From NCBI GenBank assembly GCA_002189035.1, contig NEEC01000012.1, positions 2,728,001-2,792,000 on the forward strand: a DNA stretch of 64,000 nucleotides, read 5' to 3'. Below the pieces are notes generated by a model. The model worked only from the letters and a program-made list of their open reading frames with translations. It ran no database searches and was not told the origin of the DNA. This document shows, in pieces, positions 36,501 to 47,856 of this stretch; within the stretch, counting starts at the first letter, position 1, and the number at the start of each line of letters is the position of its first letter. The translations under genes and the position numbers were made by a program. This DNA is from Utricularia gibba (lineage: Eukaryota > Streptophyta > Magnoliopsida > Lamiales > Lentibulariaceae).

Positions 36501-38212
36501 TTTTTTGTGCTTATCCTTGATTTTGTGTTTTTTAATAAAAAGAATCCTCCCTAACATAGTTATTTAACTTTGTAGAAATTTATTTTCTTCATTAACAATT
36601 TTAGCCGTTTAGATCCTTAACAGTTGTGAAGATAGTTTTCATTAGAAGGTACTCTCAAACATTAGTTGCTATAATGAATGTCCCTATTCTTATCATTTAA
36701 TGCCTTGCAGTTGTGCATGGAAGGACTCGGTCATTGGTTGAGAGGTTTGAAAGAAAGGAAAATGCTGTTATAAATGAAATGTGCACCACTAGCACTTCAA
36801 CTTTATCGTCTGAGTCCATGCATTCATCTCCATCCCAGGTCCAACAATAATCTTATTTTTTATTTTTTTTGAGTTGTTTCTTTGATTTACCTCTGCCAAA
36901 TTTAAAGTGTTCGAGTTTAAGGAATGCAAAGTCTATTTAATGCGTTCAAGTGATGGTTGGAGGAATAATTTGTATTTCCAGAGTTTCTCTTCTGTGAATA
37001 CGTTGCTGTAATTCCCCTACTTTTTTATGCCATCTCCACGTCTGCATATGTTGGAAATCTTTGCTTCAAGTTTTTCTTACCCAGCAGAGGCATTTCATGC
37101 CCCATTTCTCATTGCCCGCATTTTTTAAAATGATATTATGGGTATTATGCTACAGCTAGCTGATCCACAAAACATGAGGATCGAGCAAGATGATGAAAAT
37201 GCTCTAATCAAGAGCATGATGCTGAATCATGAAACACTATTAAGTACATTTCAGTCACGATTGACAAAGTTACAGGTAGCTTTCAATGAAGAGAAAGTTG
37301 TTTAAAGTATTCTTTCTTCCCAAATATGTTCACTTCATTTTTTTTCATCTCAATTACGCTCACTTGGTTGTTGTACTCTTCAGGTTATACGACATTTCTG
37401 GGAAAAGAATGACATTAACGGTGCAATAAAAGCTCTGAGAAAGTTGCCTGATCATTCTGTGGGTGTAACCTGCCAAAAATGTATCATTTCTTCAGTTTCT
37501 TAATTTTTTAATGAATTCCTACGATTCATACATTTGATGCAGATACAGGCGGATGTAGTTGGGATACTGGTCCAGAAGAAGGAGATTATAACGCTGGACC
37601 TCTTTTCTTGCTTACTTCCAATGCTTGAAGGACTAATTTTTAGCACAGTGGAAAGGTGACTTCTCATTCTGATTCTTCGTTTCGTAAGAGTTTTCCCACT
37701 GTTAGTTATCTGAAGGTTTTCATCACTCCTCAAGTCTCTTTTCCTGATTTTCGTTTTGCATTTCCCTGGCACTAGGCATGCCACCGTTTCACTGGAGATG
37801 CTTCTGAAGTTGGTGGCAGTCTTTGGTGCAGTAGTTCGTGCAACAGTTTCATCACCTCCGCTAGTTGGAGTTGATCTTCATGCTGAAGAGAGGTGATCTA
37901 TCTACCTGATATCCATATGCGTTGATTGATTCCCTGTCCTACAGAACATTCCACGTTCTCTTCTCTACCCCGGTTGATCGTCGTGCTGCATTGTCTTACA
38001 TGTTTAGGCTCGAATGCTGCAAGAAATGTGATTCCCATTTGCGGAGCATACAACAGATCCTTCCAAAGCTTATGAAGTGAGTCCCTTGATACCAGTTGCT
38101 TCATAGCATTGCCATCGAGACCTGGAAGAATAATGCTTTTTCTTTCTGCAGGAGGGATGGTGATGTTGCGAAATATGCACAACAACTGAACATCATTCTC
38201 CAACAATCGTAG
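33582..38212 (+). CDS. KTN80: Katanin p80 WD40-repeat regulatory subunit
   Basis: ATG is at 33582 (MAKRGYKL, exon 33582-33606). The next exon is 34007-34137, and TAG is at 38210-38212. The N-terminal half is a WD40 propeller: [79 protein letters not shown], and [18 protein letters not shown] serine-rich linker follows (about 35750-36840). The C-terminal con80 helices run from [18 protein letters not shown] to [22 protein letters not shown]. In plants p80 docks the katanin p60 ATPase at microtubule crossovers and branch points, so severing is spatially controlled in the cortex. Exon joins read cleanly and no lesion was seen. Confidence 0.95.
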
Positions 38213-38517
38213 CTCCGAATGTGTAAACTCAAGGGGTTGCTCTTACATGTTACAGTAAAACGGCACACGAATAGCATCGACCTAAAGGGGCATGGCATGC
38301 TACGGTACACATGTGATGCTTTTTTTTGATTGCACCAAGTCTTGATCTTGCATATAGCTATAGTTGAATGTGAAGAATGAAGATGCATTGGCATTCATTC
38401 ATTTTGTGAAGAATGAAGAAAAATGGAACCTTATACCATAAATCATGTTCATTCTGATTTCTGAAAAGGAAGAAATGCCCGTACGGTGCATGGATATGTT
38501 TTGTTACTTCAGAAGCA
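38213..38517. other. Convergent 3' flank of katanin p80 and BDP1
   Basis: The two 3' UTRs face each other over 305 bp. No other feature was recognised. Confidence 0.4.
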
Positions 38518-41500
38518 TCATAAACTCGTGTATTGGAAATAATCCTCATCGGCTTCTAGTGCTTCTTCTTCTTGCCCCTCCTCCTTGGATAGGACTTCAC
38601 TTGGAACAGCATATCCATTCTCTCCTTCGTTCTCCTCTTCGTTTGCTTCTTCATCCTTCATCAGGCATTGCAGCAGGCAAACAGATTAAGTGGTACAGGC
38701 GTTTTAAAAGGGAAAAAGAAAAGAAATGTTAGCAGCAGTAGCAGCATATCAGATGACTTGGCTTACATTAGCTTGTGAGAAACTCCTCTCTTCCATTTCA
38801 CTATCTTCCTTCTCAGCATGCCGATTTTCCTCAGCAGCCACTTTCTTTAAACGCTCAATCACATTTTTGAAATGGAAGTGATCTGCAAAAACGAGCAGTA
38901 ACACTGCAACACACCATTTTTTTTTTCCAAAAAGAATGCCTCATAGCAAGACAACTTGATATCAATGTGGTAGTACACTTCGCCATTTCTTCCAAGGAAG
39001 AATTTGATGAGTATTCATTGTTTAGTCCCAATGTAAACGAGAAATGGATAGAAGTACAACAAGCATAACAGATTTAGGTGCCGTGCAACACTGAAGCAAA
39101 ATAAGTCTTGATAGACTAAGGTTACCTTTGGAACGGCTAGAAAGAGCCTGCTGAAGCCTCATCGGGTGCCGCTTTTCTTCCTTCTTGTATTTCAACTTTA
39201 TCTGATGGCGAGTAAGCTCTGGGAAAAGCTGCTGTATCATTGAAAAATCGGTTCCAAATTGCTGCACAGCCTGTTCAAAAAGTAACTTCACATTAGGACC
39301 ATTCAAAAGAAGTGTAGCCTGGGAGGACGGTGGCCAGAGTCCAATAGCGCTATCCTTTTAAACCACAGCCAAAAGAGTGGTCACGTTTAGCAAGAAATGC
39401 ACCTCGTAAAATAATTCAGTGTCTCTTTTGGACCATTGGATGGTACGGGGTTTGTTCATATAGGTCTGGTAATTGAAGTAGAGAGTTGTATCTCGAAGGT
39501 CAGGGTTTTCTTGAGCGTCAGGGTTCTCGCCTTCTACACGAGAGGCTCCATTCTCACTGTGGATATTTGAAGTATTAGCATTGCAAGAGAAGAATATACA
39601 GAAACCAACCATATACAGAAATCAGTTTCACGAGAAAAGAAAGATAAATACTAGCGACAATCTGCCCACCTCCCCCTTTACCCACGATGGCCTTGAAAAA
39701 GTCCACAACGAATTCAAAACCATTGCTTAGGTCCTTTTTTTTAGGAAAAAAAAAACATTGTAAAAGACCAAAAGAAGCTAATCCGTCTTCTACAACTTGT
39801 TGAAACAATTTTCCTGTTTTTGAAACTCAAGACTTTGAGCGCATGACTTTTTTTTATGCCAAACGAGATCAGTCAATAAAAGAACTCGCCCAACTAATCT
39901 GCGAAAGGATAAAGTATTTTCTACCTGTTTCTGATTTGTGATACTCCAGTTTCAGCCTGTTCTTTTTTCTACACAAAGTTGTAAAACATACATGTTAGCA
40001 ATTATGGTCACTGCTTGATGTCCAAGATAGGGCAAAATATAGCAAATGTGGCCCAAACCGATGTTCAAATACCATCTGCTTTTCCTTGTGCTCTGCCAGC
40101 AAAATGATATCCCTAAGAGGAATATTTTGATAGTCGATCTCTTCTTCAGGAATTTCAAGCAAAGCCTTGTTCACTGCATCAAAAATATTGCAATTAGTTC
40201 ACAATAAAATGTGGCTTAAAACTTTAAAAATTGATAAATACCTCGTCTTCTCCTGGTGGAATGGGGAAATCTTTTTGGCTTTTGATTTGTGACTGGAGTT
40301 GCTTCATCAGGCTTCTTGCGTTTTGCAGCTGTTAGCCCCTTATCATTAGCATGCTTTGTAGAAGAGTGAATTGACTTCCTGTTTTCCTCATTTTCCAACT
40401 GATATTCTGTATCAATTGAGTTTCCCTCCTCCACAATCCTGGGGAGGCACTCACCTGATACCTCCAAACTAGCTAGAACTTCATCATCAAGTTCATCTAC
40501 TAATCTGATTGGTTGACTTTTTCTTCTTAAGGATCCAACAATTTCTTTATCCTGAGGACCTGCTGAAGCAATTTGCTCCTGAGAATGATCTAACCTCTCT
40601 TCCTCGTTCCAAACTCTATCATTTGCATGTCCAGAATCCTAGCAGATACGAAGAAAATTATAATCGAACTCCAAGATATGGAAAGCATATAATGTTCCAA
40701 ATTAGTATTACATATCCCATGACATCTTCACCGGTCAGAAGGTCAGTAAATCCTAGAGCTGAAAGATCAAGAACATCATCCTGTTGAAGTGTAGAAATTG
40801 AATCCTTCACAGCTTCATTAATTTCATATGGATTAGGAGAGCATGAAATGGGCTCGGTAGCTTCACATGTCTCTTCACGCATTCTCACATCCAACCCAAT
40901 CTGAAATCCTCCAGCTATGCGCCCTGAAAAACAAGGACTATTAACAACTTGAGTATTGAGATGCAACAGTTATTCAAAACATGAAACATTAAGTAGAATA
41001 CCAGAATCAGATGCTGACTCTTTCAAACACACCGATCTCAAGACTTCCATCTCCTGCAGCCAAGAAAATCAGCAATTACAAACGCATTCTCCCATTGACA
41101 GCAGATGACAATGCAATATTGGTTAGCAAAATTTACTCCTGTTGTCAGTTCTTGGATGTCTGTCTTGCTATATCCCACGCAACTTGAAGCAAGAGATTCA
41201 CCCAAGTTAAGGGCATCAGCCTCTCCTGTTACCATTTAGGTAAATTTAAGAATAGTAACCCTTCAGCCTGTGGTGATACAAAGTAGCATAAAAGATCAAA
41301 GCTACACATACCTGTTCCTAGTCCCCTGAGGCCCGAGTCATTAACCACAACTGATTCAGAAGGGGGGATATTTGCTTCTGCCACAAAAAGGGAATGTGTT
41401 ACATAAAACTGCCAGATGGTCCAATTATTGTCTTACAGTTGCATGAGTATTGGAACGAAGGTATTTATCTCTTACCCAAGTTAGTAGCATCAGGGCGAAA

Positions 41501-42075
41501 ATCAACATGTTTTTCCAAGCCAATAAATAATTCAGAAGTCTAAAAGAAAGGAAATTCACAGATCAGCACGCTCAAAAGAAAGGAAATCCAATTAGAGTCC
41601 CTCCCCCCTACACCCTACCGCAATAAAAAAGGAGGCATTTTATTTACCATCCCCACCGATTTTTCAGTAGAAATGTTCTGCCCTCTGTTTTCCCCTGGCG
41701 CCAAATTATTACCTAAAATCACCCAAAAAAAATGCTACTTTCATGAAAAGGAAAACATTTTTGGAAATCATGAAATAGTACATAAATATGGAACTAACTT
41801 GCATTTACTGTCTCAGTTGCAGTTGGGACATTTTCCGGTGTACTCTGTGGTTGTGATTTAGACAGTGAAGCAGGAGCCACCGGTTTTCTACCTGGTCGGA
41901 ACTTTGCCTTTGGCTGGAACTTACTTGTTCCCTTAGCTGCAAAAGGATTGCATTTCGCTATTTGAATAAAATTGGGGACAAGTGTCATTCATGGCACACA
42001 AGTAGAAATCCACTTTCTACCATTATTTGCTGCTTCGCCAGTAATGTCATCAAATGGATCCACATCGATATCCAT
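38518..42075 (-). CDS. BDP1: TFIIIB subunit B'' (BDP1), SANT/Myb domain protein
   Basis: ATG is at 42073-42075 and the stop at 38518-38520. Exons traced with consistent phase are 42021-42075, 41799-41957, 41648-41712, 41476-41539, 41312-41377, 41137-41225, 41002-41053, 40712-40923 and 40242-40638; several more follow. The N-terminus MDIDVDPFDDI is followed by KFQPKAKFRPGRKP, a motif conserved in B'' proteins. The defining extended SANT domain lies at about 39000-39600: RDTTLYFNYQTYM, TIQWSKRDTELFYE, AVQQFGTDFSMIQQLFP, and RHQIKLKYKKEEKRHP. The C-terminus is acidic. With TBP and BRF, BDP1 forms TFIIIB and recruits RNA polymerase III to tRNA, 5S and U6 genes in the nucleus. The segment between 39600 and 40240 was traced less certainly. 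Confidence 0.88.
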
Positions 42076-43425
42076 AACAAGATAGCAGGAATAACCGGAC
42101 TACCTCTGCAATCACTACCCAGATTCACCAAAAAGAAAGCGTGAGGAATAATATAATAACATCCAGAATGTACACAAAAAATCACATTAATACAAACCTA
42201 ATTGGCAATGACAATCAACAGCTCAACTCAGACACATGGCTCCTGAAATTTATATCCCTGCTTCCATAGAAAAATCAATCGCAATCACCGATAGAAAAAA
42301 CCTTGTAAGAGACACCAAAAAGAAAAAATAATTCGTAGATATCTTCTAATTTCTTTACCTTTACTCGTCTGTGTTTGCTTCACTATATCGAGACTTAGAA
42401 AAAGTCACCCCGGCTCAGGTAGTCGTGTTACTGGGTATACGGATGCACCCAAAGCTAATCGAGGAAGCAGAAAGAGTGAGCCGCGTGCGTGATTAGTAAC
42501 GAAGCTGATCCAAAAATCAAAGTACAAACGACCCAACATAACATGGAACACAAGCAAATCCTGATCATTCCAGAAAATAAAAATAATGCCATCTTAGCCG
42601 GAAAACCCCAAGTATTAAACCATAAGAAAAAAAAAAAAAGGAATTTGAGTACTTCCTCACCGGAAAACTATGGGTTAAGCTAAGCTGGCTTGAAAAGGAA
42701 TAACATCGAAAGCACGCATGGAGAAAAAGGAAGACGTGGTGGACGTCTCACTCCTCAGTATACAGAAAAGCACATACCGAGAAAAATGTCTCCCGGAGTA
42801 CTTGCGTCACCTGCAGTGCGATTCCGTTGGTGTTGGTCCGTTGGAGGAAAACTTCATCGACGAATCTCAACAATGGAGAAGAAAGTATTTGGGTTGGGCT
42901 TCCTTTCGAGCCCAGCAGCAAAACTCGAGTCGATTCACCATTCGCGCCACCGGTTCGACCGGTGAGATTCGAACCAAGCATTGGAGGATCGACCCGGTTC
43001 AGCTCCGCATCTTGTGACTATTAATAATAATTAATTTAAAGTTGAAAATTATGGAAATAAAAATTTTATTATTTCCATAAATTTTCAAATAAAATGATAC
43101 ATGGAAATAAAATTTATTTATATTAAACGTGATATGAATTAGGAAATAAAAATAGGAGAAATATCTATTAATAAGCAGCCACCTCTCTTCGTCCTCGGAA
43201 ATCGCTATCGGCCGCTTGTTGGATTGATCTCCGACCGCTATTTTACAGTCGGCGCCTCAACAAAAACTTGGGCATCTTCTCTCCGATTCCTTGTTTGGGT
43301 TCTTCGATTTCATCTTCCCCCCCGAATTAAACCAGGAGTTCATCGGTTGATACGATCTTTCATCGAAAAGGGCGGGGAGGTGCTGAAATTCGAGGATCTG
43401 GAACCCTTGCTTGTTGCCCACGGCA
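42076..43425. other. Divergent region between BDP1 and the SAP gene
   Basis: The stretch 42080-42480 probably contains BDP1 5' UTR and perhaps an intron. The stretch 42690-43017 is GC-richer and open in several frames on both strands (up to 99 codons), but no frame resembles a known protein. The stretch 43018-43160 is AT-rich. The stretch 43180-43425 is the likely SAP 5' UTR. Confidence 0.35.
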
Positions 43426-43890
43426 ATGGCGGAAGAAAAGCAATGGCAAGAACACGAAACCCTCAAGCCCTGCGCCATGAACTGCGGATTCTTCGGTAGT
43501 CCGACGACAATGAACCTCTGTTCTAAATGCTACACGGATCATCGTGCACGGGAGCAACACATCGACGTAGCGCGTGTCGCATTCGAAACCTCTATGCCCC
43601 AATTGAAGCTAGACTCGTCGCTGTCTGCAGCATCCGCGGCGTCTCCGTCGGTATGTGAATCCGTGGCGTCGGGCGGGATGAAAGGAAGACATCCGCGATC
43701 GGGGAGATGCGCGTCGTGTAGGAAGCGCGTGGGGTTAACGGGATTCAGGTGCCGATGTGGGGATACATTTTGCGGGACACATCGATACCCGGAAAGGCAC
43801 GGCTGCCGATTCGATTACAAGGCGGCGGGGAAGGTTCAGATCGCCAAGGCGAATCCGGTGGTGAAGGCTTCCAAGCTCCATAAGATCTAA
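43426..43890 (+). CDS. A20/AN1 zinc-finger stress-associated protein (SAP)
   Basis: This is an intronless 154-residue frame; the ATG at 43426 starts MAEEKQWQEHE. The A20 finger is at residues about 14-40 (CAMNCGFFGSPTTMNLCSKC, i.e. Cx3Cx11Cx2C). The AN1 finger is near residues 95-140: CASCRKRVGLTGFRCRCG, then FCGTHRYPERHGC. Spacing and length match plant SAPs. Known SAPs bind ubiquitin through A20, some act as E3 ligases, and they raise tolerance to abiotic stress when induced. They are found in cytoplasm and nucleus. The single-exon coding sequence is normal for this family. Confidence 0.93.
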   Translation: MAEEKQWQEHETLKPCAMNCGFFGSPTTMNLCSKCYTDHRAREQHIDVARVAFETSMPQLKLDSSLSAASAASPSVCESVASGGMKGRHPRSGRCASCRKRVGLTGFRCRCGDTFCGTHRYPERHGCRFDYKAAGKVQIAKANPVVKASKLHKI

Positions 43891-44402
43891 ATACTGACTG
43901 TATTTTCTTCTGTTATTTCTTTTTTTTTTAGATTTTATCCAATCAAATTCGCATTTCTGATTAATTAGCTCGATTTTTTTTAACTCATATTAAAAATAAA
44001 AATAAATAAATCAATTATAATCCTAAAAATGATTTATGTTTTATTTGATTTTAATTCTTGAAAATATTTTTTAAAACAATAATAAATGTTTCTAAATTTA
44101 TATTTGGTTTAAAATGCAAACTCGGTCGAGTTGAATCTGGGTTGGGATTTAACCATGGTTGGGTAAGGTGGCGGGCCCAGATTGTCACCATTCTCCCACG
44201 ACCCGTCGTTTCTTCTTCAAATCCCAATCTGCAGATTCCCTTTGTTTTCCTTTCCATGGTTGCCGTGATGTGGATCAATTTGACCGGAGTTTGCTGAACT
44301 GGATCCGTTCATCCCCTCGGGCTTCAGCTGAATTTGATGATTCTTCGTCTCTGCTGTTGTTTCGACTCTGGCTATCTTCTACCCGTAAAGTAGTCAGTAT
44401 AC
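43891..44402. other. Intergenic region between SAP and the R3H gene
   Basis: The first ~200 bp are AT-rich 3' flank of the SAP gene. From about 44150 the sequence is GC-richer and is likely the promoter and 5' UTR of the R3H gene. No further coding signal was found. Confidence 0.4.
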
Positions 44403-46183
44403 ATGGAAGGGTCTTCTACGGCGCCGTCGGCCGCGACTGAGGATGGCCCAGAGTCTTGGGAGGCTGTTGATGTCGAGGCCAGTATGCGCCGCCTCTTGCT
44501 TTCTTCTAGGAAGGAGCCCAAGGATGAGGCCGATGCGGCTGCGGGATCCGATTCTGGTGTTCCCGTGACTAAAGCCTCGAAACCAGCGGATGATTTGATC
44601 AACACGGTGGATCAGTTTCTTCGTGAAGCGATTCAAAATCCGCGGGAGCGTGTCTCTGGTGAGTGTTTGTGATTCCCCCTTTTTCTTCCTTGTTCTCTTT
44701 GTTGTTCACATGTCTGGTGCTTGGGTGCAACGTGCCATGTTTTGTGTTAGCTGGTTCAGTAGGAGGCGAAAATTAGGGTTCTTATTTTCCTGATATGTCA
44801 AGTTGTTCTTGAGCATTATCCCGAAGAAAGTATTTATCCTTATGTGCGTCATCTTCAGTGCTGAGACTGGAGCAGGATGTTGAGATGTTCATTCGGGATC
44901 CTACCAGGGAGGTGATGGAGTTCCAGCAACTGCCCACTTCGTACCTGCGGTTGGCTGCTCATCGTGTGGCACAGCATTACTCGCTGCAGTCCATGGTGTT
45001 GATGGATAATAATATGCCTGATGGTTGTGGATCAAGAATCATTGTTCAAAAGACTTCGAATATTAAGCTTCCGTTGATTCGCCTGGCCGACATCCCGGTA
45101 AATCTACCTTCAGATGACACAGGTGCAATTAAAGTTGCAATCAAGCAGAGGCAACAAAAGGGCACAGATAGCAGTGCCTCTTCGAGCTCGCTCCCAGTGA
45201 GATCAAATAGTATGAGGAGTGTCGAGGAAAGGAAAGAGGAGTATAATAGGGCTCGGGCGAGAATATTTAACTCCAGCAGCTCATCTGGGGGTACCTCTGC
45301 GAAACAGGAAAGTGATCCTAGGAATCAAGATAGCATCCATCGTGGTTCATCAGTCAAGAAAAAGGCAGATGGGAAAACTCTTCCTTGTGCCTCGAGTTCG
45401 ACTGCAGCCACAAATGTGTCTGAATTTTCTTCTTCAAGCAGCAGAGCACCTGGACGCCAAACGGAAAAGGAGTCAAGTGGAAGGCCAAAGGTGAATAATA
45501 GGGTTGCCATCTTTCGTGATCATGAAGTCGATCGGAAAGATCCTGATTATAGCAGGACATATGATAGGTGTGTGATCTGCATCCTTTTACTCCTGCTTTA
45601 TTTTCGGTCTGTTGGTGACTGTTGAATGATCTGCAATTCATCATAGCTAATATGGATATGATTTTGTAGATACATGCAGAGATTTGATCCAGGTTTCGGT
45701 TTCAATGGTGGACCCTATGCCATACAGCCTCTGTATACACCTGTGTTTAACTACAATACGGAGTTTCCACAGCTTGGTTCAAATCACGGGCCCCCTATTT
45801 CGACTGAACACCAACATCAATCTCTTCCCCATCACCTACCTGGAGCATGGGTTTCACCATCTGCTCCCAGTGGCATTGTGTACGGCTCTGCCGATGGCAT
45901 GCTTTCCCCATTCAGCTCTGGCCATATCAGTCCACACTCCAACTCTGCTCTCTACTTGAATTCTACTCAGTACCCTGCTCAGCAGTCTGGAATGCCGCCA
46001 TATGTCCAACCTCTTGATCCAATCCACCGGCCATTTACTCAGGCAAGAGATTTTTCACTTTTTTTGGCTGTCTGCAACTTTAAACCTATGAGGAACTAAC
46101 TGAAAAAAATTCTGGCCGTGTTTTATGTTCAGTCTCATCAGGCACCAACTGACATGAGTTTTGGATTTGCCCGGCCCCGGTAA
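44403..46183 (+). CDS. R3H- and SUZ-domain single-stranded nucleic-acid-binding protein
   Basis: Four exons, 44403-44658, 44859-45567, 45670-46042 and 46133-46183, sum to 1,389 nt (462 residues) in frame. The R3H domain is in exon 2: LEQDVEMFIRDPTREVMEF, YLRLAAHRVAQHYSL, and CGSRIIVQKT. A SUZ motif follows (RSVEERKEEYNRARARIF), then a serine-rich linker and a Gly/Pro/Tyr/Gln-rich C-terminus ending FGFARPR. Plant and animal R3H-SUZ proteins are cytoplasmic RNA-binding proteins related to R3HDM and Encore; their targets in plants are mostly unknown. The last intron (46043-46132) begins with GC, in the context CAG|GCAAGA. The stop codon sits in the loop of a strong predicted hairpin. Confidence 0.9.
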
Positions 46184-46296
46184 GGGGTCGGGCATGCCTG
46201 CACCACCCTAGCAGTAACCCTTCAGGACTTGGGCTGGTTCCTTCTGCTAGGGCAGCGTGTTGACCCAGTTAGCTGAGGTGCAGGCATCAGAACTGG
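46169..46296 (+). other. GC-rich nested inverted repeats at and after the R3H stop codon
   Basis: Four complementary pairs can be read. GCCCGGCCCC (46169-46178) pairs with GGGGTCGGGC (46184-46193) at 9 of 10 positions, with a 5-nt loop that contains the UAA. ATGCCTGCACC (46194-46204) pairs perfectly with GGTGCAGGCAT (46277-46287). Inside it, CCCTAGCAG (46206-46214) pairs with CTGCTAGGG (46244-46252). CCAGTT (46265-46270) can pair with AACTGG (46291-46296). The region is markedly GC-richer than its flanks. It could be a structured 3' UTR element, a small RNA, or a decayed repeat. No known RNA family was recognised. Confidence 0.6.
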
Positions 46297-47385
46297 GATG
46301 AGCGCTGAGCAGGACAGGCGCACTTGATCGTCATTACTCTTTTTGCCTGTTCAGTAAGTCTCTACTCGCTAAGTATCCTTGCTGCAACACAGTTTTATTG
46401 CAATATCTCAAACGAGTTATTTCCATCTCCTTCCCCACGCAGTGCTTGCGCTCATGACGATGACGACTATGAACCCCGGATGAGGAAAGCAGCGGAGCTT
46501 GTAATCAATGCTCGTAGGTTGCGCTCGGTATGCCTTGTTACTCATGTTTTTCATTGCCAGCAAACTCTGAAGTCCCCATTGTTGCTTAGCATTCTTGTGT
46601 TGTCTTATTTTCAGAACCATCCTGTGCTGCAAAAATGTTGAATAATGCAATATAGGGGAAGCTGCCGGCTCGATGTAGCCATGATCTTGGACTTTTGGCT
46701 GTCGACCTTTGTGTCTCTTTAGCATGTTTGAGTTGATTTTCACTTGAAAACTGCAGTCCTGTCTGCGTCCAATGCTCATTAAGATCATTCGAACTATTAA
46801 TAGGCTTGGTTTCTCACTTGAGCCATCATTCACCAACCAGAAAACTCATTTCTTCAGTTCCAAATTCGAAGACAAATACCACCGGAGACGATCACAGTAC
46901 CGTCTGATTGCACCGAGCAGGTGAAGCATTTTGAATGCGGCCAACGCCGCTGTAGCTTAGCCGGCGACTGAAACTTCTATCATCACCGGCAGATAAAAAT
47001 GGAGGAAAATTGCAGAGGAGTCGAGCAATGGCGATGGCTTCCATCATCTGATTGAATTGAAAATAATGAACAGAACTTATTTTCTTTGGGGTCCCCTCAG
47101 ATTTCTTATTTATATTTCGGCCCCATTAGTTGCTCAAAATGCAGGCGGCGATCCGGGAACCGACTCGTCTTCGGTTCGTTCGTTCTCCGGCTGCCATAGC
47201 ACGCGGATCTCCGCCGAGTGGTTCAATCTATTCAGAAGGGTTAGTATAGTTTTAATTTTCGCGTTCATCTTCCATCTTCTGCTCACTCCCTCCCGGATCT
47301 GGGAATTTAGGGCTAAATTTCTCTAGTATGTTTGTTGGAAAATTTGTTTCTCTGATTACCGATCGCAGCCTGTTCCAGATCCAGT
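46297..47385. other. R3H-gene 3' flank and SELENOF-like upstream region
   Basis: A pyrimidine-rich acceptor (TCCTTCCCCACGCAG, ending at 46442) followed by a donor-like site at about 46529 hints at a spliced 3' UTR exon of the R3H gene. The stretch 47130-47240, ending AGAAGG|GTTAGT, together with the acceptor at 47356-47368, suggests a 5' UTR intron of the downstream gene. Both are inferences. Confidence 0.35.
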
Positions 47386-47856
47386 ATGTTTGCTCGAAAT
47401 TTGTGCCTTGCGCTATTCGTTCTGAGTTTACACGGAATAATCCAAGGAGAGGAGGCTAAAGAATGCGAAGATCTAGGGTTCACAGGGCAGGCCCTTTGCT
47501 CAGACTGCCATGTCTTTGGCGAATACGTCTCCGATCAAGAACTGGTATCCGATTGCTTGAAGTGTTGCACTGAGGACTCCGATGATGCTCTGGGCAAAGT
47601 CGTCTATTCAGGCGCGATCTTAGAGGTTTGCATGCGCAAACTGGTTTTTTACTCGGATGTCGCTGGATTCATCGAAGAAGAGAAGGATAACTTCCCGCTG
47701 CTGAAAGTTCAGTATGCCTACAGTTCTCCTCCGAAGCTCTTGATGCTGGATGAAGATGGTGAAGTGAAGGAAAGCATCAGAATCGATAACTGGAAAAGAG
47801 AGCATATACGGCAGTTTCTCAGGGAGAAGGTTAAAGGAGGAGCATCTGCCGTATAA
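47386..47856 (+). CDS. SELENOF (Sep15)-like ER luminal protein
   Basis: This single-exon coding frame has 156 residues. A hydrophobic signal peptide spans residues about 1-20 (NLCLALFVLSLHGIIQG). The cysteine-rich UGGT-binding-type region follows: CEDLGFTGQALCSDCHVFGEYV, and LVSDCLKCCTED. A thioredoxin-like domain then runs from YSGAILEVCMRKLVFY to the end. In animal SELENOF the redox motif is Cys-Gly-Sec. Here the aligned position is CMR, so the second redox residue is absent and no selenocysteine is involved. Animal SELENOF assists glycoprotein folding with UGGT in the ER. A redox-inactive adaptor role is possible for this version. There is no KDEL-type retention signal, as in the animal protein. 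Confidence 0.88.
   Translation: MFARNLCLALFVLSLHGIIQGEEAKECEDLGFTGQALCSDCHVFGEYVSDQELVSDCLKCCTEDSDDALGKVVYSGAILEVCMRKLVFYSDVAGFIEEEKDNFPLLKVQYAYSSPPKLLMLDEDGEVKESIRIDNWKREHIRQFLREKVKGGASAV

Noticed and set aside
42690-43017. Overlapping frames of 77-99 codons between BDP1 and SAP
   Set aside because: They are open on both strands in several frames, with no similarity I can recognise. Most likely transcribed leader or promoter DNA.
46194-46330. snoRNA (H/ACA) or TPP riboswitch interpretation of the structured block
   Set aside because: No ANANNA hinge box and ACA tail at correct spacing, and none of the conserved TPP-aptamer motifs. Left as an unclassified structure.
47057-47326. 89-codon frame upstream of the SELENOF-like gene
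   Set aside because: It includes a probable 5' UTR intron, and the downstream ATG already provides a signal peptide and full-length protein.
47386-47856. Selenocysteine decoding in the SELENOF-like gene
   Set aside because: There is no in-frame TGA before the terminal stop. The aligned codon is ordinary, and land plants lack the Sec machinery.
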